The position numbers were made by a program, and so were the translations under genes. Positions 1-5,618 of a stretch of DNA of 5,916 nucleotides are shown piece by piece. The stretch comes from an uncultured Eubacteriales bacterium (GTDB taxonomy: Bacteria > Bacillota > Clostridia > Monoglobales > Monoglobaceae), in assembly GCA_900555375.1 (NCBI GenBank), contig USLC01000056.1:1-5916 (forward strand), given 5' to 3'. Under the pieces are notes generated by a model. It ran no database searches and was not told the origin of the DNA. It was given only the letters and a program-made list of their open reading frames with translations. The first letter of the stretch is position 1. Every line of letters begins with the position of its first letter.

Positions 1-547
1 GTGAAGCAAGTTCCTTAAGGTCATCAGCTGTAAGTTCAACGTCCTGAGTAACGCCTCTTTCAGCCTTCATCTTGTCGATAAGTTCTTCAAAATATTTCTT
101 ACCAACTTCCATAACTACGTCAGAATACATCTGAATGAATCTTCTGTAGCAGTCCCAAGCCCAGCGGGGATTGTTTGACTTTGTTGCTATAGCTTCAACA
201 ACCTCTTCGTTAAGACCGAGGTTTAAGATGGTGTCCATCATACCGGGCATAGATGCTCTTGCGCCCGAACGTACGGAAACGAGAAGGGGATTTTCTTTAT
301 CGCCGAACTTCCTTCCGCAGATTTTTTCCATCTTTTCGATGTACTCCATAATCTCAGCCTGAATCTCATCGTTGATTTTTCTGCCGTCTTCATAGTACTG
401 AGTACAAGCCTCGGTTGAAACGGTAAATCCCTGAGGAACGGGGAGACCCATACCGGTCATCTCGGCAAGGTTTGCACCTTTACCGCCGAGAAGTTCTCTC
501 ATCGTTGCGTTACCTTCGCTGAAAAGGTATACATACTTTTTTGACAT
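1..547 (-). CDS. ppdK: Pyruvate, phosphate dikinase, N-terminal part (gene runs off the left edge)
   Basis: This is the first 182 codons of pyruvate phosphate dikinase, which reversibly converts pyruvate, ATP and phosphate to phosphoenolpyruvate, AMP and pyrophosphate in the cytoplasm. Many anaerobes use it in glycolysis. Visible are GGKGANLAEM (residues 21-30, with the nucleotide-binding lysine K23), PVPQGFTVSTEAC (36-48) and the family signature LLVSVRSGARASMPGMMDT (88-106, with the ATP-site arginine R93). RRFIQMYSDVVMEV follows at 135-148. As I recall the Clostridium symbiosum enzyme, it matches closely. The full protein is normally about 870-880 residues, so only part of the ATP-grasp domain is here. 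The ATG at 547-545 has an ideal Shine-Dalgarno site (GGAGGTA, 560-554) six bases upstream. Only 34 bases separate it from tadA, so the two may be cotranscribed, and I see no convincing separate promoter. Codons such as GGT, AAC and CTT suggest higher expression than its neighbours. Confidence 0.96.
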   Translation of the reverse strand, partial: MSKKYVYLFSEGNATMRELLGGKGANLAEMTGMGLPVPQGFTVSTEACTQYYEDGRKINDEIQAEIMEYIEKMEKICGRKFGDKENPLLVSVRSGARASMPGMMDTILNLGLNEEVVEAIATKSNNPRWAWDCYRRFIQMYSDVVMEVGKKYFEELIDKMKAERGVTQDVELTADDLKELAS

Positions 548-553
548 TAATAG

Positions 554-560
554 TACCTCC
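554..560 (-). promoter_or_regulatory. Ribosome binding site of ppdK
   Basis: The minus strand reads GGAGGTA, six bases before the ATG. It is close to a full match to the 16S rRNA 3' end and fixes the ppdK start. Confidence 0.88.
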
Positions 561-581
561 AAAAATATATAAGTATTTTTA

Positions 582-1052
582 TTATTTGCTAAAAGTAGAA
601 AATTTATCAGACCTTACTTTCTTAAAAAAGTCCGAAAGCAAAGACGAACATTCATCCTCCATTATTCCGCAGTAATATTCCGGTTTAAAAAGCGGAGAAG
701 GCGCGCTGAAGCAGTGCAGATTTGAAACAACGCATCCCCTTTCCCTGTCGTATGCCCCAAAGTATAAGCGGGATATACGCGAGTGGGATATTGCGCCGCA
801 GCACATCGCACAGGGCTCTAAGGTGACATATAAATCACAGCCGTCAAGGCGCTGACTTTTAAGAAGCCTCATAGCGCGGGTTACAGCAATAATTTCTGCG
901 TGGCACAGAGAATTTAACTCTTCCTCGCAGGTGTTGTGAGCCGCCGCAATAATTACGCCGTCTTTAACAACCACCGCCCCGACCGGAACTTCACCGCGGA
1001 CGGCGGCTTTCTCGGCCTCTTTTAAGGCGGCTGCCATAAATTCATTTTTCAT
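582..1052 (-). CDS. tadA: tRNA-specific adenosine-34 deaminase TadA
   Basis: TadA is the zinc enzyme that deaminates the wobble adenosine of tRNA-Arg(ACG) to inosine, allowing one tRNA to read CGU, CGC and CGA. The 156-residue length is normal. The cytidine-deaminase fold is clear: PVGAVVV at 23-29, the zinc/proton-shuttle motif HAEI at 51-54 (H51 ligand, E53 catalytic) and TLEPCAMCCGAISHSRI at 77-93, with zinc ligands C81 and C84. FGAYD (98-102) and the C-terminal LLSDFFKKVR helix (138-147) also fit TadA better than guanine or cytosine deaminases. The stretch before HAEI reads NSLC instead of the usual D/N-P-T-A. The protein has ten cysteines, more than zinc binding needs. The ATG at 1052-1050 has GGAG (1062-1059) six bases upstream. 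It lies downstream of the HPr-like gene and just upstream of ppdK. Confidence 0.96.
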   Translation of the reverse strand: MKNEFMAAALKEAEKAAVRGEVPVGAVVVKDGVIIAAAHNTCEEELNSLCHAEIIAVTRAMRLLKSQRLDGCDLYVTLEPCAMCCGAISHSRISRLYFGAYDRERGCVVSNLHCFSAPSPLFKPEYYCGIMEDECSSLLSDFFKKVRSDKFSTFSK

Positions 1053-1056
1053 AACG

Positions 1057-1084
1057 GTCTCCGATTATACAAGTCTCCGACTAT
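1057..1084 (-). repeat. Duplicated 12-base unit containing the tadA Shine-Dalgarno site
   Basis: On the minus strand ATAGTCGGAGAC (1084-1073) is followed, 16 bases along, by ATAATCGGAGAC (1068-1057), with one mismatch. Both contain GGAG. Only the second is correctly spaced from the tadA ATG; the first is about 22 bases away. Confidence 0.7.
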
Positions 1085-1099
1085 TTTAAACGCGACAAA

Positions 1100-1124
1100 T
1101 CCCCGCATACAAAATACGCAGGGA
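1100..1124 (-). terminator. Hairpin between the HPr-like gene and tadA, possible weak terminator or processing site
   Basis: In minus-strand RNA, UCCCUGCGUA (1124-1115) pairs with UAUGCGGGGA (1109-1100) over ten positions, two of them G-U, around a five-base loop. The plus-strand copy has two mismatches at the wobble positions, so the structure favours minus-strand RNA. Only UUU follows the stem, so full termination is doubtful. Partial read-through into tadA or stabilisation of the short upstream mRNA is more likely. Confidence 0.5.
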
Positions 1125-1133
1125 CGTCGGTAA

Positions 1134-1367
1134 TTACTGTTTCTGAATGAACGGAGCAAGATCCGTCAAAAGTTCGGTGCAATCTTCGCCGTGAGCTTCT
1201 ACCTTAATCGGTTTGGTTAAATCAAGACTGAAGATGCCCATAATCGATTTTGCGTCAACTACATAGCGACCGGATGTGAGGTCGATTTCATAGTCGTACT
1301 TTGTAACCACATTAACAAAGTTTTTTACGTCATTAATAGAACTTAATAAAACTGTAAACTCTTTCAT
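1134..1367 (-). CDS. HPr-like protein without the active-site histidine
   Basis: This 77-residue protein has the HPr (phosphotransferase-system phosphocarrier) fold pattern. KYDYEIDL (23-30) and VDAKSIMGIFSLDL (37-50) align with the B. subtilis HPr region around regulatory Ser46 (as I recall, NLKSIMGVMSLG), which makes S41 the equivalent residue. The His15 motif (G-I-H-A-R-P-A) is absent: the matching loop reads SSINDVKNFV (9-18) and is about three residues shorter. It therefore cannot act as a classical sugar-phosphotransfer carrier. A regulatory role through the serine surface is possible but is inference. I believe similar small proteins are common in Clostridia without a settled function. 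The ATG at 1367-1365 is preferred because AGGAGG (1382-1377) lies nine bases upstream. An in-frame TTG at 1397 would translate through that site and is rejected. A strong promoter lies directly upstream. Confidence 0.85.
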   Translation of the reverse strand: MKEFTVLLSSINDVKNFVNVVTKYDYEIDLTSGRYVVDAKSIMGIFSLDLTKPIKVEAHGEDCTELLTDLAPFIQKQ

Positions 1368-1376
1368 TCCAACTAA

Positions 1377-1382
1377 CCTCCT
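1377..1382 (-). promoter_or_regulatory. Ribosome binding site of the HPr-like gene
   Basis: The minus strand reads AGGAGG, nine bases before the ATG at 1367. It decides the start in favour of that ATG over the upstream in-frame TTG. Confidence 0.9.
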
Positions 1383-1390
1383 AAAAAAAT

Positions 1391-1405
1391 TTGACAATCT
1401 GTCAA
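1391..1405. promoter_or_regulatory. Palindrome TTGACAATCTGTCAA, candidate shared operator
   Basis: This is a perfect inverted repeat with 6-base arms and a 3-base centre. The left arm is the -35 box of the plus-strand promoter. The right arm lies where minus-strand transcription should start, near 1403. A repressor here could block both promoters. In minus-strand RNA it would form a short hairpin followed by AUUUUUUU, so early termination in the leader is an alternative. I do not recognise the motif as the site of a known regulator. Confidence 0.55.
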
Positions 1406-1419
1406 TTAAATTATATAAT
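1391..1419 (+). promoter_or_regulatory. Consensus sigma-A promoter for the mtaB operon
   Basis: TTGACA (1391-1396), a 17-base spacer, then TATAAT (1414-1419): every position matches the consensus. Transcription should start near 1426, leaving an AT-rich leader of about 89 bases before mtaB. It overlaps the minus-strand promoter almost completely. Confidence 0.85.
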
Positions 1420-1438
1420 ATTTTCTTGCATTAGTCAA
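1410..1438 (-). promoter_or_regulatory. Strong sigma-A promoter for the HPr-like gene and probably tadA-ppdK
   Basis: On the minus strand TTGACT (1438-1433) and TATAAT (1415-1410) are 17 bases apart, 11 of 12 positions matching consensus. Transcription should start near 1403, giving a leader of about 35 bases with the AGGAGG site. Its -10 box shares bases 1414-1415 with the -10 box of the opposing promoter. Confidence 0.83.
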
Positions 1439-1454
1439 TCAAAAAATATATAAT
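1426..1454 (+). promoter_or_regulatory. Possible second, weaker plus-strand promoter
   Basis: TTGCAT (1426-1431), 17 bases, TATAAT (1449-1454). The -35 match is only three of six and the DNA is so AT-rich that -10-like words are common, so this is a weak candidate downstream of the consensus promoter. Confidence 0.3.
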
Positions 1455-1509
1455 TATTATATAATTTTACTTAAGGTAATTTATACAATACTTCCATAAA
1501 ACAGAAAAC

Positions 1510-1518
1510 AGGCGGTGA
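1510..1518 (+). promoter_or_regulatory. Shine-Dalgarno-like AGGCGGTGA overlapping the apparent mtaB GTG start
   Basis: The sequence differs by one base from the extended consensus AGGAGGTGA, and the annotated GTG (1515-1517) lies inside it. If it is the ribosome site, translation would begin at in-frame ATT (1521) or ATA (1524), five or eight bases after GGCGG. Confidence 0.5.
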
Positions 1519-2816
1519 GAATTATAACAGTTAAGTTTATAACCCTCGGATGCAAGACAAATATATACGAAAGCGAAGCGATGAAACAGCTGTTTGAAGA
1601 GAGAGGATATACTGTCTTAAACACAGGAAAAGCTGACATTTGCGTTATAAATACCTGTACCGTTACGGGGACGGGAGCGTCAAAAAGCCTAAAGATGATA
1701 AGAAGGGCGCGGAGAGAGAATCCGTCGGGGATTCTTGCCGTGACGGGCTGCCTTGCCCAGACCGAGGCGGACAGGCTGAAAAGGGAAGAAAATATAGATG
1801 TTCTTATCGGAACAAAAGGAAGAAAAGAAATAGTAAACCTTTGCGAAGAGGCGCTTAAAGGAATAAAAGCGTGCAGCGTTGGGGATATTTTACACGATAC
1901 CGAATTTGAAGAGCTGGGGATAGTTAAAACTCAGCACAGAATCCGCGCCGAGATAAAGATAGAGGACGGGTGCAACAACTTCTGCTCGTATTGTAAAATT
2001 CCTTACGCAAGGGGCCCCGTGCGCTCGCGCAGGATAGAAAATATAGAAGAGGAAGCCGCGGCGATAGCAAACGCGGGATTTGCCGAGACGGTTCTTACGG
2101 GCATACACATAGGCTCATACGGCAAGGATTTGGATAACGGGCTTACTCTTATCGATGTAATAGAGGCGGTAAGCCGCGCGGCGGGCGGAATGAGAATCCG
2201 CCTCGGCTCGCTTGAACCCGTGATGATAACCGAAGAGTTCACCGAAAGAGCAAGCAGAATCGGCGGTCTGTGTCCGCAGTTTCATCTTTCGCTTCAAAGC
2301 GGATGCGACAAAACGCTTCGCGCTATGCGCAGACATTACACAACAGAGGATTTTAAACAAGCGGTAAAAAACCTCCGCGGCGCGTTTAAAGACGCGGCAA
2401 TAACCACCGATTTGATTGTGGGCTTTCCCGGAGAGACAAAAGAGGATTTTGAAGAGTCGCGGAAGTTCTGTGAGGAAATCGGCTTTGCGCAAATGCACAT
2501 ATTTCCCTACTCTGTACGCGAGGGAACGGCGGCGGCGCTTTTGCCCGACAGGGTGGAAGAGGGCGAGAAGTCAAGACGGACGCATATAATGCTTGACGCC
2601 GCTTCAAAGATGAAGAAAAGCTTTTGTGAAGGCTTTATGGGCGAAACCGCCGAGGTCTTGTTTGAGCAGGAGAAAAACGGACTTTGGAGCGGAATGACAA
2701 AAAACTATACGGAAGTGAGAATGGCGTCCGGCGAAGATTTGAGGGGAAAGATGAAAGATGTCAGACTTATCGGATACGACTGTGACGGCGAATATATAAA
2801 AGGTGAAAAAAATTAA
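1515..2816 (+). CDS. mtaB: tRNA (N6-threonylcarbamoyladenosine-37) methylthiotransferase MtaB
   Basis: This radical SAM enzyme adds a methylthio group to t6A37, forming ms2t6A next to the anticodon of tRNAs reading ANN codons. The 433 residues hold three domains. The N-terminal UPF0004 domain has cluster cysteines C13 (LGCKTN), C48 (NTCTV) and C79 (TGCLAQ). The radical SAM domain has C153, C157 and C160 in GCNNFCSYC, then ARGPVRSR (165-172), LTGIHIGSYG (194-203) and IVGFPGETKEDF (301-312). A TRAM-like RNA-binding region spans about 370-430. LGCKTN, NTCTVT and GIHIGSYG favour MtaB (B. subtilis YqeV) over MiaB or RimO. No ATG precedes the first essential cysteine and an in-frame stop lies at 1497-1499. 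GTG at 1515 is the only canonical start, but it sits inside a Shine-Dalgarno-like sequence, so ATT 1521 or ATA 1524 may be the real start. It heads the operon with yhhQ and nadE. Confidence 0.95.
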   Translation: MRIITVKFITLGCKTNIYESEAMKQLFEERGYTVLNTGKADICVINTCTVTGTGASKSLKMIRRARRENPSGILAVTGCLAQTEADRLKREENIDVLIGTKGRKEIVNLCEEALKGIKACSVGDILHDTEFEELGIVKTQHRIRAEIKIEDGCNNFCSYCKIPYARGPVRSRRIENIEEEAAAIANAGFAETVLTGIHIGSYGKDLDNGLTLIDVIEAVSRAAGGMRIRLGSLEPVMITEEFTERASRIGGLCPQFHLSLQSGCDKTLRAMRRHYTTEDFKQAVKNLRGAFKDAAITTDLIVGFPGETKEDFEESRKFCEEIGFAQMHIFPYSVREGTAAALLPDRVEEGEKSRRTHIMLDAASKMKKSFCEGFMGETAEVLFEQEKNGLWSGMTKNYTEVRMASGEDLRGKMKDVRLIGYDCDGEYIKGEKN

Positions 2817-2833
2817 AATTTAAATAAAAAGAA

Positions 2834-2838
2834 AAGGA
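2834..2838 (+). promoter_or_regulatory. Ribosome binding site of the queuosine-precursor transporter
   Basis: AAGGA directly abuts an ATG at 2839 but is nine bases from the in-frame ATG at 2848. The spacing selects the second ATG. Confidence 0.75.
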
Positions 2839-2847
2839 ATGATTTTT

Positions 2848-3558
2848 ATGAATCAACAGGTAGCGGAGAACCCTGTAAAAAACCGCAGGGACAGAATGAA
2901 TCCGTTAACGGTGGTGACAGCGTTTATGGTGACGCTGTATCTTGTATCAAACGTAATGGCGGTAAAGGTGATTTCGGTAAAGGGAATATCCCTTTTTGAC
3001 GCGGGAACAATTACATTTCCCCTTGCTTATATGCTGGGCGATGTATTGACCGAGATTTGGGGATTTAAAACAGCGCGAAAAGTAATATATCTTACCTTTG
3101 CCTGCAATGTTTTGTTTGTGCTTTGCACGGCTGTGGGGCTGATTCTTCCCGCACCCGAGTATATGGAAGAGACAAACAACGCATATGCAACCGTTTTCGG
3201 ATATGTGCCGAGGATAGTAATATCTTCTCTTTTTGCGTTTTTATTCGGCGAGCTGAGCAATGCATACTTTATGGAAAAAATAAAAAAATGGACGCGCGGC
3301 AAGCATATGTGGATGAGAACGATAGGAAGCTCTATGGTCGGATACATCTTTGATACTGTCTTTTTTGTAATATTCGCCTTTGGAGGAACCGTGCCGGCGT
3401 GGGACATATTTACTATGATAGCGATTCAATATGTCGCAAAGCTGGGGATAGAGGCACTTAGCGGAACGCCGCTTGCGTATGCGGCGGTACACTGGCTGAA
3501 AAAATATTATAATGATTACGAAAATAATTATGAAAGTAATTACGAAAAAAACAAATAA
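2848..3558 (+). CDS. yhhQ: Queuosine precursor transporter, YhhQ/VUT (DUF165) family
   Basis: This 236-residue integral membrane protein belongs to the family whose E. coli member YhhQ imports the queuosine precursors preQ0/preQ1 for making queuosine at tRNA position 34. Likely hydrophobic segments are near 20-40, 48-68, 78-100, 120-140, 160-180 and 186-214. Family hallmarks visible are LGDVLTEIWGFKTARKVI (63-80), GELSNAYFMEKIKKWTRGK (134-152) and MRTIGSSMVGYIFDTVFF (156-173). Substrate preference among preQ1, preQ0 and queuine cannot be read from sequence. The family was once linked to vitamin uptake, so specificity stays tentative. The charged tail from residue 222 consists of DYEN-NYES-NYEK encoded by 12-base repeats, and I do not expect it to be conserved. 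The gene is 31 bases after mtaB and 23 before nadE, with no room for a preQ1 riboswitch. A start at ATG 2839 would add three residues. Confidence 0.9.
   Translation: MNQQVAENPVKNRRDRMNPLTVVTAFMVTLYLVSNVMAVKVISVKGISLFDAGTITFPLAYMLGDVLTEIWGFKTARKVIYLTFACNVLFVLCTAVGLILPAPEYMEETNNAYATVFGYVPRIVISSLFAFLFGELSNAYFMEKIKKWTRGKHMWMRTIGSSMVGYIFDTVFFVIFAFGGTVPAWDIFTMIAIQYVAKLGIEALSGTPLAYAAVHWLKKYYNDYENNYESNYEKNK
3514..3549 (+). repeat. Three 12-base tandem repeats in the transporter C-terminal tail
   Basis: GATTACGAAAAT, AATTATGAAAGT and AATTACGAAAAA follow one another in frame, encoding DYEN, NYES and NYEK. They probably arose by slippage and extend a hydrophilic tail after the last membrane segment. 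Confidence 0.75.
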
Positions 3559-3581
3559 TTCAATTCAGAGAGGTAAAGAGA

Positions 3582-5468
3582 ATGAAGAACGGATTTATAA
3601 AAGCCGCCGCGGCATCGCCCGAGCTTAGGGTTGCCGATGTTAAATTCAATACCGATAAGTCAATCGAATGTATAAAAAAAGCAGCGGAAAACGGGGCAAA
3701 GCTTATAGTTCTGCCCGAGCTTGGGCTTACCGCGTATACCTGCGGGGACTTGTTTTTGCAGTCTTCGCTTACAGGGCTTGCGGAGGAAGAGCTGATACGG
3801 CTTGCCGAAGAGACGGCAGAGCTTGATATACTTTCGGTTGTTGGGCTGCCCATATCAAAGAACGGCAAGCTGTATAACTGTGCGGCTTTTGTTAAGGACG
3901 GCGAAGTCCTGGGGTTTGTTCCCAAAAGCAACATTCCGAACTACAGCGAGTTTTACGAGGTGCGGCATTTTAATGTTGCGGGCGCAAACACAGAGGTTAT
4001 GTTCGGCGGAAGGCTGATACCTATGGGCGCAAAAATGATATTTTCTGCCGAAAATATGGAGGGATTTGCCGTCTCCGCCGAAATATGCGAGGATTTGTGG
4101 ACAGCCGCGCCGCCGAGCTGCGAGCATACCAAAAACGGAGCGGTTATTATAGTAAATCAGTCTGCAAGCGATGAGGTTATAGGCAAAAGCGACTGGCGCA
4201 GAAAGATGATAGAGGTTCACTCTTCAAAAGCGGCGTGCGCGTATATTTACGCCGACGCGGGCGAGGGCGAATCAACTACCGATATGACATTTTCGGGCAA
4301 TAATCTGATTTTTGAGCTGGGCACAAAGCTGGCTGAAGCGCCGCTCTTTTCAGAGGGGATAATATATGCCGATATAGATACAGAGAAGATTCTGCAGGAG
4401 CGGCGAAGGGTAAGCTCTTTCAGAAACGGAGAGGACAGCGGCTATAAGCATATTTATTTTAAAACCGCGGTCGAAGAGACAAGACTTGACCGAAGCTTTG
4501 AAAGACAGCCGTTTGTTCCGTCAGACGCGGCAAAGCTGACCGAGCGCTGTGAAGAAATTTTTGCAATACAGTATCACGGCCTTAAAAAAAGGCTTAAGCA
4601 TATCGGGGCAAAAACAGTCACGATAGGGGTCTCGGGCGGACTTGACTCTACCCTTGCTCTGCTTGTAACGGCAAAGGCGTTTGAATCTCTGGGGCTTTCT
4701 GCAAGCGGAATCATCGCGGTGACAATGCCGTGCTTCGGCACAACAAGCAGAACGTACAATAACGCGGTAAATATGATAAAATCACTCGGAGCAACGCTGC
4801 GCGAGGTTAATATTAAAGAGGCGGTAACGCTTCATCTTTCGGATATCGGGGCGGATATCAACTGTCACGACGTAACCTACGAGAACGCTCAGGCAAGGGA
4901 GAGAACGCAGGTTCTTATGGATATAGCCAACAAGACCGGCGGCATAGTTATCGGCACGGGAGATTTGTCAGAGCTTGCGCTTGGATTTGCAACGTATAAC
5001 GGTGACCATATGTCTATGTACGGGGTTAATTGCTCGATACCAAAAACGCTTGTCAGGTACTTGGTAAAGTACGTGGCTGATTCTTCAAATACAGAGCTTA
5101 AAAAGACGCTTTACGATGTGCTTGACACTCCTGTAAGCCCCGAGCTTCTGCCGCCCGACGAGAACGGCGAAATCGCTCAGCAGACCGAAGAAATAGTAGG
5201 CCCTTACGAGCTTCACGATTTTTATCTGTATAATATGGTCAGATGGGGCTTTTCAAAAGAAAAAATTTTCCGTATGGCGTGTGCGGCGTTTAAAGACGTA
5301 TACAGCAAAGAAACGATAAAAAAATGGCTTGACATATTTATGCGCAGATTCTTTTCAAGCCAGTTTAAGCGTTCGTGTCTGCCGGACGGAATCAAGGTAG
5401 GAACGGTTACGCTGTCTCCGCGCGGAGACTGGCGGATGCCCTCCGACGCGGTAAATTATAATAAATAG
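3582..5468 (+). CDS. nadE: Glutamine-dependent NAD+ synthetase NadE
   Basis: NadE performs the last step of NAD synthesis: nicotinate adenine dinucleotide, ATP and glutamine give NAD+, AMP, pyrophosphate and glutamate. The 628-residue protein is the two-domain form. The N-terminal nitrilase-type glutaminase (about 1-270) has the triad E46 (LPELGLTAYTCGDLF), K115 (PKSNIPNYSEFYE) and C169 (EICEDLW). The C-terminal synthetase (about 310-628) has the ATP-pyrophosphatase loop SGGLDST (351-357). It also has GTGDLSELALGFATYNGDH (458-476), SIPKTLVRYLV (485-495) and the tail block FKRSCLPDG...LSPRGDWRMPSDA (595-623). Every catalytic residue I looked for is present, so it should use glutamine directly. 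The ATG follows GAGG (3570-3573) at eight bases and is the last gene of the operon. AMP and pyrophosphate, its by-products, are also PPDK substrates, but that link to the divergent gene is only suggestive. Confidence 0.97.
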   Translation: MKNGFIKAAAASPELRVADVKFNTDKSIECIKKAAENGAKLIVLPELGLTAYTCGDLFLQSSLTGLAEEELIRLAEETAELDILSVVGLPISKNGKLYNCAAFVKDGEVLGFVPKSNIPNYSEFYEVRHFNVAGANTEVMFGGRLIPMGAKMIFSAENMEGFAVSAEICEDLWTAAPPSCEHTKNGAVIIVNQSASDEVIGKSDWRRKMIEVHSSKAACAYIYADAGEGESTTDMTFSGNNLIFELGTKLAEAPLFSEGIIYADIDTEKILQERRRVSSFRNGEDSGYKHIYFKTAVEETRLDRSFERQPFVPSDAAKLTERCEEIFAIQYHGLKKRLKHIGAKTVTIGVSGGLDSTLALLVTAKAFESLGLSASGIIAVTMPCFGTTSRTYNNAVNMIKSLGATLREVNIKEAVTLHLSDIGADINCHDVTYENAQARERTQVLMDIANKTGGIVIGTGDLSELALGFATYNGDHMSMYGVNCSIPKTLVRYLVKYVADSSNTELKKTLYDVLDTPVSPELLPPDENGEIAQQTEEIVGPYELHDFYLYNMVRWGFSKEKIFRMACAAFKDVYSKETIKKWLDIFMRRFFSSQFKRSCLPDGIKVGTVTLSPRGDWRMPSDAVNYNK

Positions 5469-5471
5469 CAT

Positions 5472-5482
5472 TAGGGTGATAG
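5472..5482 (+). repeat. Left copy of an 11-base direct repeat (possible target-site duplication)
   Basis: TAGGGTGATAG begins four bases after the nadE stop and recurs exactly at 5738-5748, where it forms the 5' side of a terminator hairpin. Here the 3' side of that hairpin is missing. Only a weak five-pair substitute (GGGUG with UGCCC) can form. Confidence 0.6.
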
Positions 5483-5503
5483 ATGCCCATAAATCCGCCG
5501 CCG

Positions 5504-5543
5504 CGCCTCCCTTGCCTAAAGGGGCGATGGTTGCCTGTGGCAA
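5504..5543 (+). repeat. GC-rich hairpin repeat, unit 1
   Basis: It starts with cgcctcccttgcctaaaggg, identical to the start of unit 2 exactly 40 bases later. The first hairpin is imperfect (CCTCCCTT with AAGGGGCG). The second is GTTGCC-TGT-GGCAAC (5530-5544). Confidence 0.8.
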
Positions 5544-5591
5544 CGCCTCCCTTGCCTAAAGGGAGGGGGACCGCGTTAGCGGTGGAGGGAT
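5544..5591 (+). repeat. GC-rich hairpin repeat, unit 2
   Basis: The first hairpin is a perfect eight-pair stem, CCTCCCTT (5546-5553) with AAGGGAGG (5559-5566), loop GCCTA. The second is ACCGC-GTTA-GCGGT (5570-5583). It ends in GGAGGGAT. It is direct to unit 1 and inverted to unit 3. Confidence 0.85.
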
Positions 5592-5618
5592 TTTATTGCT
5601 TATATTTAACGCCGCTGT

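Noticed and set aside
171..362. 63-residue plus-strand frame inside ppdK
   Set aside because: It is a shadow of the conserved PPDK signature region on the opposite strand.
1060..1100. Separate promoter for tadA (TAAAAT or TATAAT words on the minus strand)
   Set aside because: The TATAAT word is too close to the ATG to leave room for the ribosome site. The TAAAAT word has only a three-of-six -35 match (TTGTAT) at 18 bases.
1368..1397. Ten extra N-terminal residues on the HPr-like protein, starting from TTG at 1397
   Set aside because: This extension is translated through the AGGAGG ribosome site. The ATG at 1367 is correctly spaced from that site and matches the expected HPr-like N-terminus.
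2115..2498. 127-residue open frame on the minus strand inside mtaB
   Set aside because: It is antisense to conserved radical SAM sequence, has no ribosome site I can see and no recognisable motifs. The same applies to the other frames antisense to mtaB, yhhQ and nadE.
2817..2847. preQ1 riboswitch before the queuosine-precursor transporter
   Set aside because: The gap is only 31 bases of A-rich sequence with no hairpin or pseudoknot potential beyond the ribosome site.
5504..5583. CRISPR array, because of the exact 20-base repeat with a 40-base period
   Set aside because: There are only two direct copies, both made of hairpins, and the intervening sequence is itself a stem-loop rather than a unique spacer. 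No cas genes are present.
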